Assembly: GCA_964519905.1 (NCBI GenBank)
Contig: CAZFLN010000017.1
Coordinates: 1 to 15,885 of the forward strand
Direction of reading: 5' to 3'
DNA: 15,885 bases
Source of the DNA: CAZFLN01 sp964519905
GTDB taxonomy: Bacteria > Patescibacteriota > Microgenomatia > UBA1400 > UBA1396
A model generated the notes under the pieces. It saw only the letters and a list, made by a program, of their open reading frames with translations, was not told the origin of the DNA and did not search any database. Positions within the stretch are counted from its first letter, which is position 1, and every line of letters begins with the position of its first letter. Below are positions 6,316-14,900 of the stretch, piece by piece. Made by a program: the position numbers and the translations under genes.

Positions 6316-7767
6316 ATGGCACTATCAGCGCGTCCACCAGTCGTAACTATCATGGGACACGTTGACCATGGAAAAACTTCTTTGCTGGATTACATTCGGA
6401 AAGCCCACGTCGCCTCTGGCGAAGCTGGCGGAATCACTCAGCACATTGGTGCGTATCAAGCAGATTTTCAAGGGAAAAAGATTACTTTTATCGATACCCC
6501 TGGACACGCTGCTTTTTCGAAGATGCGCTCTCGTGGTGCAAGTGTCACCGATATTGCGGTTTTAGTTGTTGCTGCCGATGATGGCGTGAAACCACAGACC
6601 GTTGAGTCTCTGAAGCATATCCAAGCAGCTGGTGTGCCAATGATTGTGGCGATCAATAAGATTGATCTCCCTGAATCCCAACCAGAAAAAATTAAAGGTC
6701 AACTGACTGAGCATGGTGTTTTTGTCACTGGTTACGGTGGTGACACCGACGTGGTGTTGTTATCTGCCAAAACAGGTGACGGCGTTGATAATTTGCTCGA
6801 AACTCTCACTACCATGGGTGAATTGATGGAGCTCCAAGCCGATCCAGACGCTCCAGCCGTTGGTGTAGTGATTGAATCAAGTAAAGATCGCTTCCGTGGA
6901 ACACTGGCAACTGTGCTCGTTCAATCTGGCACATTGCACAAGCGTGACCCACTGTTTGCGGAAGGCGCTTCTGGATCTGTGCGTACGATGCACACCGCAG
7001 CCGGTGTTCAAATTGATATCGCTCCACCGAGTACCCCAGTAGAAATTACGGGATTTGATGATGTTCCTCCGGTTGGATCAGCGGTTCAAACGGTTCCACT
7101 TCCAGAAAAAGCGCCAGTTGCCGTGGATCCATTTGCTAACATTAACTTTAGTGAGTTACTGGGTGAAACAGCCGAAAAGCTCCGAGTTGTGTTGAAGGCT
7201 GACGTCGCTGGATCACTAGAAGCGATTCAGGCCAACTTAAACGCGGATAAATTTGAGATTGTTCACGCTGCTGTAGGTGATATTTCAGAGTCAGATATTC
7301 AAATGGCCGAGACCAGCAAAAGTGTGGTGGTTGGTTTTCAAGTTGGGTATCCTGGCAGTTTGAAGAAATTAGCGGAGCGTCAAAAGGTAAAAGTTCGTAC
7401 GTATAAGATTATTTATGAACTCTTTGAGGCTCTTGAATTATTCCTCCGCCGTCTGAACGAACCAGAAATGCTTGAAAAAGAAGAAGGCAGAGCAAAAGTT
7501 CTGCAGATTTTCTCCATTCGTGGCGAAGTTATTCTTGGATCACGCGTTGAGTCCGGCTTCCTCCGCATCGGCAACCAGGTGAAGGTGCTGCGAAATGACG
7601 AAGTTGTGTACGAAGGAAAGATCAAAGGTATCAAGCAGGGGAAAGTGGATGTTGGCTCTGTTTCAGCGGACGACGAGTGTGGAGTTGTTATCCAAGCCAA
7701 GGCGGAACAGCTGCCGCAAGAGGGCGATACGCTTCTGGCCTTCACTTTAGTGGAAAACGACCTGTAA
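6316..7767 (+). CDS. infB: Translation initiation factor IF-2, minimal form lacking the N-terminal region
   Basis: IF-2 is the GTPase that brings fMet-tRNA to the ribosome and promotes subunit joining. The protein has 483 residues and begins almost at the G domain. Visible motifs are G1 GHVDHGKT (14-21), G2 GGITQHIGAY (38-47), G3 DTPGH (60-64), G4 NKID (114-117) and G5 SAK (150-152). Domain II follows (about 170-270), then C1 (about 285-390, LRVVLKADVAGSLEAIQANL) and the tRNA-binding C2 domain (about 395-483, SIRGEVILGSRVESGFL). The whole IF2N and linker region found in most bacteria (E. coli total 890 residues) is missing. An in-frame TGA at 6292-6294 rules out a longer upstream start. AAGGAG at 6304-6309 supports the ATG. 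It follows nusA after 34 bases, in the conserved order. Confidence 0.97.
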   Translation: MALSARPPVVTIMGHVDHGKTSLLDYIRKAHVASGEAGGITQHIGAYQADFQGKKITFIDTPGHAAFSKMRSRGASVTDIAVLVVAADDGVKPQTVESLKHIQAAGVPMIVAINKIDLPESQPEKIKGQLTEHGVFVTGYGGDTDVVLLSAKTGDGVDNLLETLTTMGELMELQADPDAPAVGVVIESSKDRFRGTLATVLVQSGTLHKRDPLFAEGASGSVRTMHTAAGVQIDIAPPSTPVEITGFDDVPPVGSAVQTVPLPEKAPVAVDPFANINFSELLGETAEKLRVVLKADVAGSLEAIQANLNADKFEIVHAAVGDISESDIQMAETSKSVVVGFQVGYPGSLKKLAERQKVKVRTYKIIYELFEALELFLRRLNEPEMLEKEEGRAKVLQIFSIRGEVILGSRVESGFLRIGNQVKVLRNDEVVYEGKIKGIKQGKVDVGSVSADDECGVVIQAKAEQLPQEGDTLLAFTLVENDL

Positions 7768-7779
7768 GAGTGCTATAAT
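7751..7779 (+). promoter_or_regulatory. Extended -10 promoter giving a leaderless DHH-family mRNA
   Basis: A perfect extended -10, TGCTATAAT (7771-7779), is preceded by TGGAAA (7751-7756, four of six -35 matches) with 17-base spacing. The -10 ends eight bases before the ATG at 7788, so the transcript would begin at or within a base or two of the start codon. The promoter lies across the end of infB. Confidence 0.7.
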
Positions 7780-7787
7780 AGTCGCGT

Positions 7788-8771
7788 ATGGCAGGAAATT
7801 CTTTGGGACACGACATTACTCCTTTGGCTCAGGCGGCTCAAGAAGCCAAGAGTGTTGTGCTCTGTATCCACCCTCAATCAACCTACGACGCAGTCGCCGC
7901 CGCTCTGACCTGGAAACAAGTCTGGGAGCAAGCGGGGAAATCTGTCGCCGTAGTTTGTAGCGCTCCCATGCGGGCAGAGTACGCGAGTTTGTTCGGAATC
8001 GAGCAAGTTCAAACAGAAGTGGGCAATCGAGATCTTGTCATGTCTTTTGCCTATGACGAAAATGTTGTAGACAAGGTGAGTTACAACGTCAACGAGCAGT
8101 CCGGTCAGTTTGAATTAATTATTTCTCCCAAAAATGGCGTTCTCCCCTTGAACCCGGCGAATATTTCCTTCAAGAATGCTGGAGTATCCGCGGATATCGT
8201 GGTGCTTTTTGGCTTCCACTCCTTTAATGAGCTCGGAGAAGTGTACGAGAAAGAGCGCTATAGCATTGATCATGCCTTTACGGTGGCGGTTACCCAGAAC
8301 TCAGTCAGTCACTTTGCCAAGATGCATGTGGCGCTGCAGCCAGAGCACTTGAATTACAGCGAGTGGGTGTACTTTGTGTTGAGTCAGCTCCAGATTGGAG
8401 TGATCGACGAGTCTGCTGCCCACAACTTACTGCAAGGTATTGAGTATGCTACCGACCGTTTGGCGGTGGTAGACAGTCCGCGTACCTTCGAGACCGTGGC
8501 CCAACTTATGCGCCTGAATGCTCGGCGCCAGTCACAGAACCCAGCCTTCGATTTCTTGGCTACACCCATCAACGCGCCTGCGGCTGAATTAGCGGCTCCC
8601 GCCCCAGTGCAGCAGTGGCAAGCACCGCAGTTTGGTTCTGTTCCAAACGAAGAGCGCCTGAACGATTCTGCGCAGATTCAAAATGGTGAAATTGTTCAGC
8701 TGGAGAGACAAGCCGGCGCTGCTCCCGTGAACACGAATCAATTCGCCCAAGCTATGGGTCGACGAGCGTAA
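7788..8771 (+). CDS. DHH/NrnA-like family protein with degenerate active site
   Basis: This 327-residue protein lies where nrnA (nanoRNase / pAp phosphatase, DHH superfamily) usually follows infB-rbfA. The fold appears to match: SVVLCIHPQSTYDAVAAAL (22-40) takes the place of the family's H..PDGDA.GS.L motif, and IDHAFTVAV (160-168) takes the place of the DHH motif. LLQGIEYATDRL (214-225) followed by SPRTFETVAQLM (230-241) resembles the family's L..GI..DTG....TP.T...A..L segment. Most metal-binding Asp/His residues are gone; only D34, D161 and H162 remain at comparable places. Catalysis is therefore doubtful and a binding or structural role is more likely. The tail from about 260 is Pro/Ala/Gln-rich and probably disordered. 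No Shine-Dalgarno sequence precedes the ATG; the strong -10 directly upstream supports it. Confidence 0.65.
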   Translation: MAGNSLGHDITPLAQAAQEAKSVVLCIHPQSTYDAVAAALTWKQVWEQAGKSVAVVCSAPMRAEYASLFGIEQVQTEVGNRDLVMSFAYDENVVDKVSYNVNEQSGQFELIISPKNGVLPLNPANISFKNAGVSADIVVLFGFHSFNELGEVYEKERYSIDHAFTVAVTQNSVSHFAKMHVALQPEHLNYSEWVYFVLSQLQIGVIDESAAHNLLQGIEYATDRLAVVDSPRTFETVAQLMRLNARRQSQNPAFDFLATPINAPAAELAAPAPVQQWQAPQFGSVPNEERLNDSAQIQNGEIVQLERQAGAAPVNTNQFAQAMGRRA

Positions 8772-8823
8772 ATTGTCGGGTTGCAGTTTTCGAAAATTTT
8801 CGCTGGCTTAGTAATCTAATTTT

Positions 8824-8847
8824 TGAGGATCGGATCCTCAGTATTTT
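8824..8847 (+). terminator. Weak hairpin terminator between convergent genes
   Basis: TGAGGAT (8824-8830) and ATCCTCA (8834-8840) form a perfect 7-bp stem with loop CGG, followed by GTATTTT. It could weakly terminate the plus-strand DHH-like gene, whose stop codon is about 50 bases upstream. In the minus direction the hairpin is followed by an A-rich stretch rather than T residues. The rest of the 76-base gap (8772-8847) holds only the short AT-rich palindrome CGAAAATTTTCG (8791-8802). Confidence 0.45.
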
Positions 8848-11091
8848 CTACTCATAGCGAAGCGCGTTCAGGGCCGAGATCTTTGTGGCGCGGCGGGCCG
8901 GGAAGTAGCCGGTCAGGATGCCCACGATCACTGAAATGGCGATCACGATCAGCACGAAGGATGGTGGCACATGGGAGATATCCACAAAGCCGACTCCACG
9001 CACCAGCGAGAATACCGAGAGGATAATACTCAGGAGTTTTCCGAGCAGGACGCCCATCACCAGGCCAATTATTCCGCCGAAGAAGCCCATGATCATCGAC
9101 TCGGTGAGGAAGAGTTCGCGGACTTCGCGGGACTTCATGCCCATGGCTTTCATCAGACCCACTTCGCGGGTGCGCTCCAGGAGCGACACCGTGAGCGTGT
9201 TAAACATTCCTAGAGCCGCCACCGACAGCGCTACCAATCCGAGTACGGCCAGCACCAAGCGGAAGCTGGCAAAAAGGTTGTCGATTTGGGCCACCGTGTC
9301 GGTGACCGAAACAGTTCCATATCCGCTGGCCTCGATCGTGGAGTGCACCCGCTGGAGATGGTCCACGTCATCCACCACCACTTTAGCTTGGGAATAGCGG
9401 TCCACCCCGAGAGCACGCAGATCGACAAATGGGACGTACACCATCGGTGTTCCTTCATCAGGGGTGACCCCAACAATGCGGTACGCCAGAGGAGCAGACT
9501 CGACCTTTTCGGTCTGTTCACTCTGGAGTTCGCCCACGATAACGAAGGTCATGGTAATTTCTTTGTCCACCGCTTCGTCTTCGGTGATTCCCAGCACCTG
9601 TAGTACCGAGCGGTTCACCACTGCCACCCGTTCTGTGCTGGCAGGGAGGTCAATCACCCGAACAGACGAAGGAACTTCGGCCGCAGACTCAGTCTCGATT
9701 TCCACCAAAGGCAGAGAACCCGCGCTTTGGGCGTAGGCTGGCGAGACGATGCTCACTCCCAGCACTTGCTCCTCTCTGGAGAGCGGGGTTACTCGCATGG
9801 AAATTTCCGCCAGGTAGCCATCCGAAGACATTTGCGTTCCACTCTCGTCTAAAAGAGGGACATACCCGTCTTGGCAGCGGGGGTCAGTTTCTATTGTACA
9901 ACCGGTTTCTTGCCATAAGAGGACAGTCGTACTGATCCACTTGCCGAGTTGCGTGTTGAGTTGAGCCGAATCGGTAGCGTCGGGATTTGCCGCCGCTGCT
10001 CCTGTTCCGGCAGTTCCTGCCCCACCTACACCGCCACTGTAGGCCTCACCCCAGATCTCTGTGCCGACTTGATTGTCTTGCACAGCTCGGGTATAGCCCA
10101 ACATTGTTCCGGTCGGGGATGGTTCAGAGCGGACGCGGAGCCAAGCTCCGGCATTGATAGTAAATTCTACTCCGCCAATCGAGTCTCCCAAGGTGGACAC
10201 TGGCGCGGCCGGCTCGTGACTTACCACCTCGCGTTGGATACTAGCTGAGGACACCACCGAAGTCGTGACTTCGTTGCTATCAAAGACCCGGCCGCGCGAC
10301 GGCTGGATAGCCGAGTTGCGGAGGTAGTCAGCCGTCACCCCATATACGGCCATGTCCGACACCGAGTTTTGGTACGACATTCGTCCCACCACCGCGATTA
10401 CCGGCAAAACTTGATCGACATTTGGGATAGCCGAAAAGTCTGCCAGGGTTTTATCAGTCAGGGCTAGGTCAGGGGTGAGGCCAGGGAGCACGTCGGCTTG
10501 TTTCAGTTCTTCGAGACGAGCCACCCGGGAGATCACCAAGTTTTGCAGCCCATATCCCACCGACACCAGGAACACAATAAAGGCAATACCAATAGCCATG
10601 CCACCCATGGTGACCACGGTGCGCGTTTTCTTGACCTGCATATTGCGCAGCGCCAGACTAATAAAGTAGGAGCGATCGGCTCCGCCTTTTCGGTTGCCGT
10701 CGAGCACGCGGGAGTATCCGCCGTATACGGCATCGAGACCGGTCTGCAGTGAGCGAGGAAATACTCGCCACGACAGCACTCGACGCAACATTTGGTGCAC
10801 GACGTATCCAATCACCAGGAAGAGGAAGGTAACGACCGACCAGACTCCCGTGACCATTCCCGCGATTCGGGCAAAAGGGTTGAGGCGTTTGGCGGTGTAG
10901 GTTCGAGTAGGAGTCGCGGAGGGAGTTGTTCGTGTCGAAGTGCGAGGGGTACGAGCAGTAGTCCCAGAAAGAGAATCCCGAGCCGCATCACCACGGCTTG
11001 CCGACGGAGCAGGCTGCGCCGGACCTTCTATGCGTCGAGGCGCGAAGTTGAGCGGCACTTTTGGTTGGGCAGGTCGGCGGCGGAACAACAT
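8848..11091 (-). CDS. MacB/FtsX-type ABC transporter permease with SH3b-like insertion
   Basis: This 747-residue permease pairs with the ATPase upstream. The N-terminal tail (1-75) is rich in Arg, Pro, Ser and Thr. Hydrophobic segments lie at about 78-101, 158-185, 608-632, 665-695 and 711-732. The last three plus ALGMFNTLTVSLLERTREVG, AMGMKSREVRELFLTE and GYFPARRATKISALNALRYE are typical of the FtsX domain. The large outer region (about 186-607) shows MacB-like segments at both ends (MAVYGVTADYL; VYVPFVDLRALGV). Between them, residues 317-350 (WLRVRSEPSPTGTMLGYTR, then GTEIWGEAY) resemble a bacterial SH3 domain, interrupted by a Gly/Ala loop, with two Cys (398, 406). Start chosen at 11091: ATG one base after the ATPase stop, with AAGGA ten bases upstream. 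A longer reading from 11181 would overlap the ATPase gene. Such complexes usually transmit force across the membrane rather than transport substrate. Confidence 0.85.
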   Translation of the reverse strand: MLFRRRPAQPKVPLNFAPRRIEGPAQPAPSASRGDAARDSLSGTTARTPRTSTRTTPSATPTRTYTAKRLNPFARIAGMVTGVWSVVTFLFLVIGYVVHQMLRRVLSWRVFPRSLQTGLDAVYGGYSRVLDGNRKGGADRSYFISLALRNMQVKKTRTVVTMGGMAIGIAFIVFLVSVGYGLQNLVISRVARLEELKQADVLPGLTPDLALTDKTLADFSAIPNVDQVLPVIAVVGRMSYQNSVSDMAVYGVTADYLRNSAIQPSRGRVFDSNEVTTSVVSSASIQREVVSHEPAAPVSTLGDSIGGVEFTINAGAWLRVRSEPSPTGTMLGYTRAVQDNQVGTEIWGEAYSGGVGGAGTAGTGAAAANPDATDSAQLNTQLGKWISTTVLLWQETGCTIETDPRCQDGYVPLLDESGTQMSSDGYLAEISMRVTPLSREEQVLGVSIVSPAYAQSAGSLPLVEIETESAAEVPSSVRVIDLPASTERVAVVNRSVLQVLGITEDEAVDKEITMTFVIVGELQSEQTEKVESAPLAYRIVGVTPDEGTPMVYVPFVDLRALGVDRYSQAKVVVDDVDHLQRVHSTIEASGYGTVSVTDTVAQIDNLFASFRLVLAVLGLVALSVAALGMFNTLTVSLLERTREVGLMKAMGMKSREVRELFLTESMIMGFFGGIIGLVMGVLLGKLLSIILSVFSLVRGVGFVDISHVPPSFVLIVIAISVIVGILTGYFPARRATKISALNALRYE

Positions 11092-11092
11092 A

Positions 11093-11935
11093 CTAGGCTT
11101 TTCCTTCTTCTCTCTTCTGGGTGATAGGAGTTGAGGCTGCCCCATTTGTCCCATGTACTCCATTAGGACTCCCGTTTCCATTTGTGGTGCTCACGGGTGT
11201 TCGCTTAAAGACATGCTCCTTGCCTTGCAAGAATGTCTTGGGATTCGTGACTTCGTCGATGATCTCGCCATTAAACATCTGCACGGCTCGTGCCGCGAAG
11301 GTGAGGTACTCCAGGTCGTGTGTGACCATAATAATGGTTTTTCCCTGCTGATTCAGCAGTGAGATCAAGCGCATCAGCTCTTGGCCCGACTCGAAGTCGA
11401 GATTTCCGGTCGGTTCGTCGGCAATAATCACGTCAGGATCGGTCACGATCGCTCGCGCCAACGCCACTTTCTGTTGTTGGCCAGAAGATAACTCAGTAGG
11501 AATGTAGTCCTGCCACTCCTGCATACCCACCAGCTGTAAGACCTTGTCCGCCTTTTGCAGAGACTCGGCCTCACTCACACCACTGATGCGCAGGCCAAAC
11601 ATAATATTTTCCTTCACCGTCAGCGCCTTGATCCAGTTTGGTTGCTGGTACACCATGCCAATATGCGTCTTGCGGAACTCGCTGCGGCCGTCTTCGTCCA
11701 GCGTTTCGTAGAGTGAGTTACCAGAGAATCTCACTCGCCCGCTGGTTGGTGCTTCGAGACCAAGCATAATGTGCAGCAGGGTGGATTTTCCACAGCCCGA
11801 GGGGCCAAACAGTACCAGGAAGTCGCCGGTTCGTACGGTGAGAGACACCCCTTTGAGCACGGGTACCGACTCAGTCTTGACCACAAAGGTCTTGTGTACA
11901 TTTTCGACGCTAATTAAAGGGGCAGAGGTACTCAT
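11093..11935 (-). CDS. ABC transporter ATP-binding protein (MacB/LolD type)
   Basis: This 280-residue ATPase should energise the permease encoded next. Walker A is GPSGCGKST (44-52), the Q-loop is YQQP (96-99), and the signature is LSSGQQQKVALARA (149-162), with Q in the position where many relatives have R. Walker B is VIIADEP (169-175), followed by TGNLD, and the switch His lies in VTHD (204-207, H206). The sequence pattern fits the MacB/LolD/FtsE class. The C-terminal 40 residues form an unusual extension, first basic (GKEHVFKRTPVS) and then Asn/Gly/Thr-rich (about 250-270). The start is two bases after the giant gene's stop (TAA GT ATG) with no Shine-Dalgarno sequence, implying translation by reinitiation. 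The stop lies one base before the permease ATG. Confidence 0.93.
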   Translation of the reverse strand: MSTSAPLISVENVHKTFVVKTESVPVLKGVSLTVRTGDFLVLFGPSGCGKSTLLHIMLGLEAPTSGRVRFSGNSLYETLDEDGRSEFRKTHIGMVYQQPNWIKALTVKENIMFGLRISGVSEAESLQKADKVLQLVGMQEWQDYIPTELSSGQQQKVALARAIVTDPDVIIADEPTGNLDFESGQELMRLISLLNQQGKTIIMVTHDLEYLTFAARAVQMFNGEIIDEVTNPKTFLQGKEHVFKRTPVSTTNGNGSPNGVHGTNGAASTPITQKREEGKA

Positions 11936-11937
11936 AC

Positions 11938-14900
11938 TTATGGGAGGCGGAAGGAGCTCAGGAAGCTAAAGGCCTCTGAGAGATTTTTAATAACCAGGTC
12001 TAAGGCGGAGCGGGTGGCTTTGGGGGCGATGGTAACGACGTCGATACTGGCGGCTTCGTTCCCGGCCGTGTCTTTGGACAGCGCGCGCAAATGGTAGACC
12101 TGACTTGGTGTGAGGTTAGAGAGAATCACGGTGTGGTTGGTGGTGAAGTTGCCATCTTCTTGCGTGCGCTGAGCGTAGGTGGAGCCGGTGCCTTCGCCAA
12201 ACTCGACTTGGGAAGTTGCTGGTTCGTCGGTGTTCCAGCTTACGATCAGCTGCGCGCGGATGTCGCCCGCCGCAAATCCGACTGGAGGCACTGTGCCGCC
12301 GATGACCTTGAGGTCCAGGATTTGCGGCGGGCGTGTGTCCGTAGCCGTGGTAAAACGCTGCGTGTCAGACACTGCTTCGTTCCCCAGGCGGTCGCGGCCG
12401 CGTACCACCAAGATGTAGCTGGTTTCTGGCTGGAGGCCGCGTACCAACATGCTGTGGGCGCCGGTTTCTAGAGCCACCCTGACCTCGTCACGGGCTGCGC
12501 CAGGGTTATTTTCCGGATAGTAGGTCACGATCGACGACACCGCTGTATTGGTATTCCAGGTCACGCGGACGGTTGACTCGGCCGTGTTGGCCACTTGTTC
12601 CAGTCGAACATTGCTGATCTGCGGTCGGGGCAGCGTCTCGAAGTCGAGAATCGTGCCTTCGTACTCGCTGTCTTCGCCGTCGAAGGCGTTAATCTTGTAG
12701 TAGTACTTGGTGCCGTCAGTTAAGCCTGTCAGCTCAGCTGTGTAGGTGACCTCGCCAGTAGAGGTAGGAATTTCTCGGGCAGCACCGAAATCAGTGGAGG
12801 TGCCGTAGTAGATCTTCACCTTGCTGGCGCCGTTACTGGTGAACTCGATAATTGCGGTACTCAATCCTACGTTGCGCGCCACCACATCCTGCACCGTGGG
12901 AGCTGGCAGCGTGCTAAAGGTTTTCTCTTCGCTTTCGCCGGTGTTACCGTCCTCATCCGTCCACTTGGCCCGGTAGAAGTACTTGGTACCTGGCTCCAGG
13001 TTATTGAGGTTAATGGTGTGGTTGGTGACTTGGTTGGAGTTGGAAGGCTCTTCGGCATAGTACTCGCCACTCTTGGTCCCGTAAGCCACCTTTGAGTCGC
13101 TGGCACGGTTGGTGGTCCAGACAATACGTGCCCGCTTGGTGGTGAGATTTTCGGCGGTTGGGCCGCTTTCGAGGGTAGCCGGCGAGGTCCATTTTCCGGT
13201 TGGCGTGATGCTCACAGCATTACTGCCGGAAGAAGTGGCGTTGGCGCCGTCGCGCGTTACTACGCGGTAGTAGTACTGTCGTGACTGCGGCGTAGTATCC
13301 ACAAAGGATAATCCTTGGGTTGTTCCTACTTGGCTAAAGCTCGCCCCATCGGTGGAACGGTACACCACGTAGGTGAGGTTGCCTGCTCCCTGGTAAGACG
13401 GGGCGGTCCAGGTGAGGGTGACGTTCCATTGTTCCTGCGACTTGATGGACGAGTCACTGGCCACGAGGTTCCCCACATTGTCTGGATCGGTGGAGTTGAG
13501 CGTAAAGGTGCCGGTGATGTAGTTGCTGGGCGAGTAGTTTGGCACGTCGGCGTTGTCTACGGCCACGACGTACACCGTGTTGGTCCCTTTATTCACGTTA
13601 GGCAGACTGGTGGTACTCACTGTGGTAGAAGTGCCCGTGGAGAAGTAGGTGGCGGGGTTGCTGGTGAGCGTGGCGTAGGTAGAAGGTGGCGTGGTGTTGA
13701 CCATGTAGTAGTACCCGGCTACTTCTTGGCCAATCGAGGCTTCGGCTTCTGGCCAGGACAGCGCAAAGGCGTTGGTGTCGGACTCGCTGGGAGTAATCGT
13801 GACTGACTGAGCGCCTTCCCAATTGGGAGCGGCGCCACCGTAAGATAAGTTTCCGGTGCGGATCGTGGCTTCAGAGGAAATATTGCCGGCTACGTCTACG
13901 GTTCGGAAGTACACCACGTTGTTGCCGGACACAATCGACGGACCGTCTTGCTCCTGCGTGAGGTTATAGGAACTGCTGGGCATAGGGATGTAGTTGAGAC
14001 CCAGCGCATCGCTGTGCTCGGTGCCCAGCCAAGGTCCACTGGTGGAGTTAATCTGGTACTGCCAGCCGAGCACTTGCGAGTGGGTGTCGGAAGAAGCTGA
14101 GCCACCACCAGTCGGCCAGCCAAAGTTCATGTCTACTACGTTCGAGAAGTTACCGGCCGCCGGTGAGATGTAGGCGACGTTGGCTGGTGGCGTGTTATCA
14201 AAGAGGAACGAGAACGAAGTGGCCGAGCCGGCGTAGACATTGCCACCGTTGTCGATCGCTTTGACGTTGAAGTAGTACGGATCGGTAGAAGAAGTCAGCC
14301 AGGGAGAGCCATGATACGACAGGGTGGCAAAGTCCACAGCCGTGCTGGTGACCACAAACTGACAGTCCGAACCAGCCGTAGAGCCAGGTGAGGTGCCGAG
14401 CAGTCCTTTGCTCGTGGCTGGATCGCCCAGGGCATCCGTACCAAGATAGAGACAGTAACCGCGCAGGCCCGTGCCACCGTCGTTATCTTCGCCAGGTTGC
14501 CAGGAGAAGTATGGTTGGGTGTTGTTGGTCCAGTCGTCCTCTTCCATGTCGGTGCCACTGATCGAGCGTTTCATGGTGATGTCGCTGGCGTTTACAGCCG
14601 GGGCCGTGATGTCGGTGGTTAAACCGAGGTCAAGCGAGGTAAGAGTCGGTATGTCGCTGCCGCCGAAGTCGAAGAAGAGTTTCACCGCCAGTTTCTGGTT
14701 GTCTACCGGGAAAGCTTGCAGCGCTTCTTGAGTGAGTTCGTCGATGGTATTGGTGTGGGCGGTGGCGTTGCTGGCGGTTTCCCAGGAATTGCCATCCCAG
14801 TACTGCCAGGTGCTGTTGGTTTGGCAGACGGTGCCGTCGTCCGCACAGATTTGGTAGCGGATTTGCGCGTGGCCGGCGGCACTGGAAGTTGGAACCAGAG

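Noticed and set aside
7768..7775. GAGTGCTA, similar to the right half of a CIRCE operator for HrcA
   Set aside because: The left half (TTAGCACTC) is missing at the required nine-base spacing. The match arises from the end of infB plus the extended -10 box.
8791..8802. Palindrome CGAAAATTTTCG in the convergent gap
   Set aside because: AT-rich, without a loop or following T-run, so not a terminator. It might be an operator, but nothing supports that.
8918..9736. Plus-strand open frames opposite the permease gene
   Set aside because: They are shadows of the GC-rich minus-strand gene: no ribosome sites, low-complexity translations and no recognisable domains.
11092..11181. Longer permease start overlapping the ATPase gene
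   Set aside because: It would overlap the ATPase by about 30 codons with no good ribosome site. The ATG at 11091 has AAGGA and follows the ATPase stop directly.
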